Source of the DNA: DASYXT01 sp035934555
Lineage (GTDB): Bacteria; Verrucomicrobiota; Verrucomicrobiia; Limisphaerales; UBA8199
DNA: 64,000 nt
Assembly (NCBI GenBank): GCA_035934555.1
Contig: DASYXT010000046.1
Span: 1 to 64,000, forward strand
Direction of reading: 5' to 3'
Shown here piece by piece: positions 58,938 to 64,000 of this stretch. Made by a program: the position numbers and the translations under genes. The notes below the pieces were generated by a model. It saw nothing but the letters and a program-made list of their open reading frames with translations, did not search any database and was not told where the DNA came from. Each line of letters opens with the position of its first letter. The stretch's first letter is position 1.

Positions 58938-61055
58938 TCAATGGGTCAACCGCACAGCCATCGCATAGAGGATCAGGACCAGCAGGATGATCCCCAGGCC
59001 GAAAAAGAAATAGCCAAATGACCGGGCGATGGTCTTCCAGCGCAACCATTCGTCCCGGACGCGAAAGTCGTCCAGGCGTCCGGTAGCGACGAGCCGGTCA
59101 TACCAGCGGCGGCGTTCGTGGAGCATCTCGTTTTTCGAGACCCGGCCGGAAAAGATGACGGTGTCCATCGGGAACTTTTCAATTCGGAAATGGGTATTAA
59201 AGAAGTGAATGGAGAAGATGAACCCGGCGGCCAGAAGGGCCTCGTCAGAGTGAATCACCAGGGCGATATTAATGAGCCAACCGGGCAACCAGCGCGTGAG
59301 GAACTCCGGGAACCACATGAACAGGCCGGAAGCGCCGATGATGAAGACGCCCCAAAACACCGCGAAATAATCGAACTTTTCCCAGTACGTCCAGCGGTCG
59401 AACTCGGGTTTGGGGCCTTTGCCAAAGAACCACTTATTGTGCGCAACGAAGTCGCGCCAATCCTGCAGCGTTGGCATCATCGAGTCCGGGCCGAACACAG
59501 TTCGGAAGAGCCGCTTGATACTGAATGATTTGGTTTGCGGGTCGCGCAGTTGAGCGCGGCTCTTCCAGGAGCGCACCGTGAGCGAGCCGACATGCAGGCC
59601 GAAGTAGAGGAAAGTGACCAGTGCGCCAAAGCGATGGAGGACGCGGGCAGTCTCGGCGCCGCCGAAGATGCGGAAGATGGCTTTGGCCCACGGGGTGTAA
59701 TCAAACTTAAGCGGCATGCCGGTGATGACGAGGAGCAGGAAACTGGTCACCACCATGAAATGGAGGAACCGCTCGAACGGAGCGAACCGGGTGAACCATT
59801 CTCCGCCCGTCTGGGTGCTGATTTTGGCTTCGCGGAACTTTTTGGAATCGTGCCAGTACAGGTAGCCGGCGCGCACCAGCCAGGCCAGGGTGTGCAGGCC
59901 AAAGAACGCAAAGACACCAATCAGCAGCGCAGTCATGAACACAAAGACCGCGTGGAGCAGTGGGAAGTGTTTTCCGTCGAGCGGGTTGGCATGGGGGTCG
60001 TAGGCCGTGAAGCCGATGGTTGCCTTCGGGTGGCACTGCTGGCAGGTGGCGAGGATGTTGGCGCGGGAGAGGTGCGACTGAGGATTGCTGGCGGGCAGCA
60101 CGTCGTGGTGGCCGTGGCAATCGTAGCAGGCGGCGACATCAGGGGCGCGGTTGGGGCGGCCCAGGGCCATGGCTTTGCCGTGATAGGTCTCGCGGTAATG
60201 AGCGAGGCGATCTTCGTGGCACTTGCCGCAGATTTTGTCGCTGGCCAATTTGAAGTGGCTGCCGTCGGGCGCCTCGACGGAGTGGGCGCTGTGGCAGTCG
60301 ATGCAGACGGGGCCGCGCTGGTCGCCTTTGGCCAGGAGTTGGCCATGGATGCTTTTGTCATAGACCTGCTCGACCTTTACGTGGCATTTGCCGCACGTCT
60401 GCGCGACGTTGGTTTTATTGATAGGCGAATCGCGGTCCACGGCGCGTTTGATGTCATGGACGCCATGGCAATCGTTGCAGGAAGGCGCCACAATCAACCC
60501 CATCTTTAGCAAAGCGCGGCCATGGATGCTGTCCATGTACTGCGCCGCAGCTTCGGGATATTTCATCTGGTACTCTTTGGTGAGGCCAGGGTTGCTATGG
60601 CATTTGGCGCAGGTGCCGGGGAGGTTAAGTTTGAAAACGGGGGAGTCGGCGTTTTTGACCGGTAAGATATTGTGGGAGCCATGGCAATCGGTGCAAGCCG
60701 CGGCGCCGGAGGCGCCCAGGGTGTGGCTCACGCCATGAATGCTGGTGGCGTATTGGGCGGCCGGTTCGGCATGGCAGGCGGCGCAGTTGACGGGTTTGGC
60801 GGCGACGTTGTCGTCCGGATGCTTGATGGTGATATCGGCGTGGCAACTCGCGCAGGTGTTGGTGTTATGGACAGTAACCGCGAAGGCCTTGTCGTCCACA
60901 AACAACGAGATGCCCTGTCCGGCCGCATTGGTTTTGTAGAGGGTTTTATCGGAGTGGCAGTCGAGGCAGGCAGCGTTGGGGTTTTTCTCAGCCGCCGAGC
61001 CGTTGATCCCGCCGAGTGGCAAAACGAGGCAGAGCGCGAGCCACATCAGCTTCAC
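58938..61055 (-). CDS. eleven-haem cytochrome c fused to a cytochrome b membrane domain
   Basis: 705 aa from GTG 61055, whose N-terminus MKLMWLALCLVLPLGG is a signal peptide; ATG 61208 is in frame but would place repeat-encoded residues before it. Eleven CXXCH sites (CLDCH, CASCH, CAACH, CTDCH, CAKCH, CNDCH, CGKCH, CIDCH, CGKCH, CYDCH, CQQCH) fill about residues 27-360. The C-terminal third has four or five helices with His residues (RFLHFMVVTSFLLLVITGMP, FGALVTFLYFGLHVGSL) like cytochrome b561/FdhI subunits. Likely passes quinol electrons to or from periplasmic haems. Last gene of a three-gene unit. Confidence 0.85.
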   Translation of the reverse strand: MKLMWLALCLVLPLGGINGSAAEKNPNAACLDCHSDKTLYKTNAAGQGISLFVDDKAFAVTVHNTNTCASCHADITIKHPDDNVAAKPVNCAACHAEPAAQYATSIHGVSHTLGASGAAACTDCHGSHNILPVKNADSPVFKLNLPGTCAKCHSNPGLTKEYQMKYPEAAAQYMDSIHGRALLKMGLIVAPSCNDCHGVHDIKRAVDRDSPINKTNVAQTCGKCHVKVEQVYDKSIHGQLLAKGDQRGPVCIDCHSAHSVEAPDGSHFKLASDKICGKCHEDRLAHYRETYHGKAMALGRPNRAPDVAACYDCHGHHDVLPASNPQSHLSRANILATCQQCHPKATIGFTAYDPHANPLDGKHFPLLHAVFVFMTALLIGVFAFFGLHTLAWLVRAGYLYWHDSKKFREAKISTQTGGEWFTRFAPFERFLHFMVVTSFLLLVITGMPLKFDYTPWAKAIFRIFGGAETARVLHRFGALVTFLYFGLHVGSLTVRSWKSRAQLRDPQTKSFSIKRLFRTVFGPDSMMPTLQDWRDFVAHNKWFFGKGPKPEFDRWTYWEKFDYFAVFWGVFIIGASGLFMWFPEFLTRWLPGWLINIALVIHSDEALLAAGFIFSIHFFNTHFRIEKFPMDTVIFSGRVSKNEMLHERRRWYDRLVATGRLDDFRVRDEWLRWKTIARSFGYFFFGLGIILLVLILYAMAVRLTH

Positions 61056-61080
61056 GGAAGTGCGGGCGTACTTGTTTAGC

Positions 61081-61187
61081 GGAGCGCGGACTTCAGTCCG
61101 CAGCAACGCCCAAACGTTCAGAGGGGCGCTGCACTGAAGGTTGCCTGCACAATGTCCTAGGCTGCTGCGGACTAAAGTCCGCGCTCC
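61081..61187. repeat. REPIN-like element at the 5' end of the multihaem-cytochrome b gene
   Basis: A 107-bp element with 25-bp terminal inverted repeats (61081-61105 and 61163-61187) that differ at one base. The right arm contains the perfect palindrome GCGGACT-AA-AGTCCGC; the left has GCGGACT-TC-AGTCCGC. It separates ATG 61208 from GTG 61055 in the same open frame. Confidence 0.88.
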
Positions 61188-61210
61188 GTACCCCAAGTTC
61201 AATTTCATGC

Positions 61211-62713
61211 TCACAGGCCGCCGGTATGGCAATCGTTGCAGGCGCCATCCACTGGGTCGCCCGGGTGCTTGAATTTTTGACCGCCGGGGGACAGTTGGTT
61301 CAATTCGGCGCCGCTTCCCTGGGCCAGGATGATGTGACACGCATTGCAATCATTGGCTTTGATAATGCGTTTGCCGTCGGGGGTCTTGTGCGAGCCATCA
61401 TGGCAGCGGAAGCAACCGGGCCAGTCCTTGTGGCCGATGTTGTCGGGATACACCTGCCAGGAGGCGTGCATGGTGGGAAAGAAATTGTTCGTGTAAATCT
61501 CCTGCACGGATTGGATGGCAGTGCGAACGAGGTCCGGGTTGCAGTTAGACTTGTCTGCAGAGTAGCGGTCGGCGAGGGTCGTGGCGATGCCCTGCAATGC
61601 CTGTGTTTCATTCGTGTAGGCGCAGGTCAAGGCATACACCGCATTGGTTTTGATGTAAGGCAGTGAGCGGTCGATTCGGCCGAGGGCCATCGCGAGATTG
61701 ACGGCGCTATTGGGATTCTCGTAGCGATGGGCGGGGCGATTGTGGCAATCCATGCAGTCCATGCGGCGGATTTGCGCTTCGTCCACCTGGTTGGTGAATT
61801 TAGGCGAGCGGAATTCGGTGACAACGCCCTGGGCATCGGTCATGCGCACCCAGGGGATCTTCTGACGGGCGTCGTCCGAAGCGACGTACTCGATCTTGTT
61901 TTGCACATTCATGTGCCAATGAATGCCGCTTTGGGGACCGTGAGTCGGGTCGCCGCCGCCGACGCGAATTAACATCCGGACCGTGAACGGCGTGTTGGTC
62001 TCGTCGCCCAGAAAGGAGAAAAACGTGCGGTCGAGGTTGCCGACGAAATTCTTGGGCCAGTGGCATTCCTCGCAGGTTTCTTGTGCGGGACGCAGATTAT
62101 GGACGGGAGTGGGAATCGGGCGGGGGTACTTGTCGGCCATGGTGGCGTAGACCTGGTAAGTGCCCGAGAGCTTCGAGCGCACGTACCACGCAGCACCTTT
62201 GCCGATATGACATTCGGCGCAAGCAACCCGCGCATGCGGGGAGTGCAAATAGGTTACGAATTCGGGCTTCATCACGCCGTGACAGGCCTGGCCGCAAAAT
62301 TGGACCGATTCGGTGTATTCATAACTGCGATAACTTGCCAAGGCCGTGATGAGGAGGAACAGCACGCTGCCGGTGATGAAGAAGCCGAACAGGCGCCGGT
62401 CGCGGGGCCGGTTGAGGTCGATGCGCAAGGGGGCGAACGGGCCGGCGGTCCGGAGCACCTGGCGACGGCGCAACAACGCGCCCAGGAGTGCCAGGCAGAT
62501 GCCCACCACCAGAAAAACCGGCGCGACCAGGTACGTCAGAATCCCGACATAGGGATTAGCCAGGTGTGCCAGCGTATCGAGCAGCAGCAACAGGAAGAAC
62601 GAGAACAAGCTGGCGACCATCACGACCAGCCCGGTCAGACTCAGCCAATTGCGGAAGACCGAGGTGCGGCGAGGCACAGCGGCCGGTTCGGGAGTCGGGG
62701 GCTGGTTGTTCAT
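61211..62713 (-). CDS. seven-haem NapC/NirT-family cytochrome c
   Basis: 500 aa. Two or three N-terminal membrane helices (SLTGLVVMVASLFSFFLLLL, ILTYLVAPVFLVVGICLALL, RLFGFFITGSVLFLLITALA) are followed by seven haem sites: CGQACH (CX3CH spacing, as in NrfH/NapC-like first haems), CAECH, CEECH, CMDCH, CFRCH, CNACH, CNDCH. The family oxidises membrane quinol and feeds periplasmic reductases. The C-terminal sites extend beyond a standard four-haem NapC. It lies between the small cytochrome c and the cytochrome b fusion gene on the same strand. Confidence 0.87.
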   Translation of the reverse strand: MNNQPPTPEPAAVPRRTSVFRNWLSLTGLVVMVASLFSFFLLLLLDTLAHLANPYVGILTYLVAPVFLVVGICLALLGALLRRRQVLRTAGPFAPLRIDLNRPRDRRLFGFFITGSVLFLLITALASYRSYEYTESVQFCGQACHGVMKPEFVTYLHSPHARVACAECHIGKGAAWYVRSKLSGTYQVYATMADKYPRPIPTPVHNLRPAQETCEECHWPKNFVGNLDRTFFSFLGDETNTPFTVRMLIRVGGGDPTHGPQSGIHWHMNVQNKIEYVASDDARQKIPWVRMTDAQGVVTEFRSPKFTNQVDEAQIRRMDCMDCHNRPAHRYENPNSAVNLAMALGRIDRSLPYIKTNAVYALTCAYTNETQALQGIATTLADRYSADKSNCNPDLVRTAIQSVQEIYTNNFFPTMHASWQVYPDNIGHKDWPGCFRCHDGSHKTPDGKRIIKANDCNACHIILAQGSGAELNQLSPGGQKFKHPGDPVDGACNDCHTGGL

Positions 62714-62773
62714 AGGTTGAGAGGCAGGCGAGCCCCGAGGGCTTGCGGCGCCACCGCGGGGCTCGCAACGCTG

Positions 62774-63103
62774 TTACTTCTTGAACGAACGCATGTAGGC
62801 CACCAGGGCCTTCACCTCGTCGTCGGACAGCCCTTCAGCGGGCTTCATCAGCACCTTGCCATCCTTCTCCTTCAATCCTTCTTTGATGGCTTTGGTGGCG
62901 GCTTCGTCTTTGAGGTCGGCCTGCACCTTGGCATCGGTGTAATCCTTGGCCCCAAGTTTCTGCCCCATCTTGGTATTGCCTTTGCCGTCCGCGCCGTGGC
63001 ATTTGGCGCAATGCTCTCCGTAAAGCGCCTTGCCGCCAGCCGCCGAGGCCGAAAGGGCCGCCAGGGCGAAGGCAGCAAGCGCGATCGTGACTAGTTTTTT
63101 CAT
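62774..63103 (-). CDS. small periplasmic cytochrome c
   Basis: 109 aa from ATG 63103. Signal peptide MKKLVTIALAAFALAALSAS; single haem site in YGEHCAKCHGADGKGNTKMG; distal Met ligand in KDGKVLMKPAEGLSDDEVKA; C-terminal helix VKALVAYMRSFKK. A class I cytochrome c (c6/c551-like) that shuttles electrons in the periplasm. First gene of the cytochrome unit, 60 bp before the NapC-type gene. Confidence 0.92.
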   Translation of the reverse strand: MKKLVTIALAAFALAALSASAAGGKALYGEHCAKCHGADGKGNTKMGQKLGAKDYTDAKVQADLKDEAATKAIKEGLKEKDGKVLMKPAEGLSDDEVKALVAYMRSFKK

Positions 63104-63237
63104 ACATGTATGTTGTTTCTTCTGTGCACGCAGGTGAACGCCGTGTTGTCGGTCAACGACCAACGCGCAGTGGCGTGGAGGGCGGCCAACAAACCCGGAG
63201 GCATCTGCCAAGACCAATTTGAATCAGTGCCAGCTAT

Positions 63238-63291
63238 CAGCATTTCAAATCTTGCTAAAGCCTTAGCATTTCTTGCCTAATCCAGCATTTT
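63238..63291. promoter_or_regulatory. iterated (C/T)AGCATTT motifs upstream of the cytochrome unit
   Basis: The AT-rich gap 63104-63487 holds three copies of (C/T)AGCATTT at 63238, 63264 and 63283, and an overlapping TGCTAA-AGCC-TTAGCA palindrome at about 63253-63268. This could be a regulator-binding array for the cytochrome operon. On the minus strand a TGGCAC at 63228-63233 resembles a sigma54 -24 box, but the -12 element is not convincing. Confidence 0.4.
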
Positions 63292-63426
63292 GCGGCAAAT
63301 ATTGCGGCTTATTTTGAGGCTATGCGTGGCTGCATTTTGCTAATGGTAAGACAAGGGGGAGCGTGAGGCGGGAAACCAGCGAAGCGGGTCAGGAATGGCG
63401 GGGATGCGCCCCATGACCAAACAACC

Positions 63427-63485
63427 ATTACTCAATACTCAATACTCAATTAGCACCATTAATTGAGAATTGAGCATTGAGTAAT
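63427..63485. repeat. inverted TACTCAA tandem tract
   Basis: ATTACTCAATACTCAATACT continues CAATTAG, then a TAATTGAGAATTGAGCATTG AGTAAT arm: three heptamer units facing three inverted units around a short spacer, able to form a long hairpin. It lies at the 3' end of the lpd gene. Confidence 0.75.
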
Positions 63486-63487
63486 CG

Positions 63488-64000
63488 TCATCTGCCATCT
63501 GGCTGGGGTTTCTTCCGGGTGAAAGTATGGGTAGCGTGGCCGTAGAAGACCTCGGCGGCTTCCATCATGGTTTCCGAGAGTGTCGGATGCGGATGGACGG
63601 CGAGGGCGAGGTCTTTGGCGGTGGCGCCCATTTCGACGGCGAGTACGCCTTCGGAGATCAGTTCACCGGCGCCGGTGCCGACGATGCCGACGCCGAGCAC
63701 GCGTTCGGTGTCCGGGTCGATAATCAGCTTGGTCAGGCCGTCGGGGCGATCAAACGACAAGGCGCGGCCGGAAGCGGCCCAAGGGAATTTGGCGACCTGA
63801 ACTTCGAGGCCTTTGGCCTTGGCTTCGGACTCGGTCAACCCGCACCAGGCGAGTTCAGGGTCGGTGAAGACGACGGCGGGAATGGTGATATCGGCAAAAG
63901 CGCTGTCTTCGCCGACGATGACCTCGACGGCGATGCGGGCCTCTTTGGCGGCTTTATGAGCGAGCAAAACTCCACCGACGATGTCGCCGATGGCGTAAAT
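63488..64000 (-). CDS. lpd: dihydrolipoamide dehydrogenase, C-terminal part (runs off the window)
   Basis: 170 residues of the C-terminal half; the frame is open to the right edge. IYAIGDIVGGVLLAHKAAKE is the FAD-binding GD motif, and the dimerisation domain contains PAVVFTDPELAWCGLTESEA and the active-site HPHPTLSETMMEAAE (His-Glu pair). It is the E3 subunit of pyruvate or 2-oxoglutarate dehydrogenase, reoxidising lipoamide with NAD+. The C-terminus ends QPDGR, with a hairpin-forming tract immediately downstream. Confidence 0.95.
   Translation of the reverse strand: MYAIGDIVGGVLLAHKAAKEARIAVEVIVGEDSAFADITIPAVVFTDPELAWCGLTESEAKAKGLEVQVAKFPWAASGRALSFDRPDGLTKLIIDPDTERVLGVGIVGTGAGELISEGVLAVEMGATAKDLALAVHPHPTLSETMMEAAEVFYGHATHTFTRKKPQPDGR

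Overview
The window is high-GC bacterial DNA that most resembles a soil or freshwater Verrucomicrobiota member of the Pedosphaera/Limisphaerales type. This is an inference from gene content: large exported glycoside hydrolases (GH106, GH2, GH116, a GH43-like propeller), Tat-exported Gfo/Idh/MocA and sugar-isomerase-like proteins, exported proteins ending in FYRV-like tails, BatD/BatE, multihaem cytochromes, a large PEP-carboxykinase-like protein, and many small dispersed palindromic repeats. No rRNA, tRNA or CRISPR array was found.

Region by region: 0-5.6 kb holds the 3' end of an unknown gene, a 1131-aa protein resembling pyrophosphate-type PEP carboxykinase, and an L-lactate permease. 6.0-9.3 kb is the most unusual stretch: seven short ORFs, mostly small membrane or secreted proteins, separated by six same-orientation imperfect palindromes of 93-105 bp. 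These carry the 5' RYYYAAC-like and 3' GTTRRRY ends and extrahelical bases of integron attC sites. No integrase is present in the window, so this looks like an integrase-less gene-cassette array (CALIN type). 9.3-20.5 kb carries a GH106 rhamnosidase, a frameshifted TPR-type gene, a divergent ArsR regulator / nine-haem exported cytochrome pair with a clear sigma70 promoter, a Tat isomerase-like protein with a truncated upstream copy of its own leader, and wreckage of a group II intron reverse transcriptase and an IS1182-like transposase.

20.9-24.1 kb is a compact pqqABCDE operon for the cofactor PQQ. It has a 35-codon pqqA and a pqqB that appears to start at ATT. 24.3-31 kb encodes GH2 and GH116 glycosidases. 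31.1-34.7 kb has three consecutive CNNM/CorC-type transporter paralogues. 34.7-39.6 kb has membrane proteins, a CBS-domain ClC channel divergent from a MarR regulator with a palindromic operator between them, and a DUF488 protein. 39.6-47 kb has surface-polysaccharide genes (WecA-like transferase, O-antigen ligase-like protein) and a convergent batDE pair.

47-58.7 kb is mixed housekeeping: thiG, a heptose-7-phosphate kinase, a NarL-type response regulator, a XerC-type recombinase, a Gfo/Idh/MocA protein, an MFS transporter, a GH43-like protein, succinate-semialdehyde dehydrogenase and transaldolase. 58.9-63.1 kb is an electron-transfer operon: small cytochrome c, seven-haem NapC/NirT-like quinol dehydrogenase, and an eleven-haem protein fused to a b-type cytochrome domain. 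The right edge cuts a dihydrolipoamide dehydrogenase gene.

Dispersed repeats run through the window: a REPIN-like element with about 25-bp terminal inverted repeats (three doublets plus two fragments), a CCCTCTCCCC hairpin family (two copies), and degenerate 6-8-mer tandem tracts at gene ends (five places).
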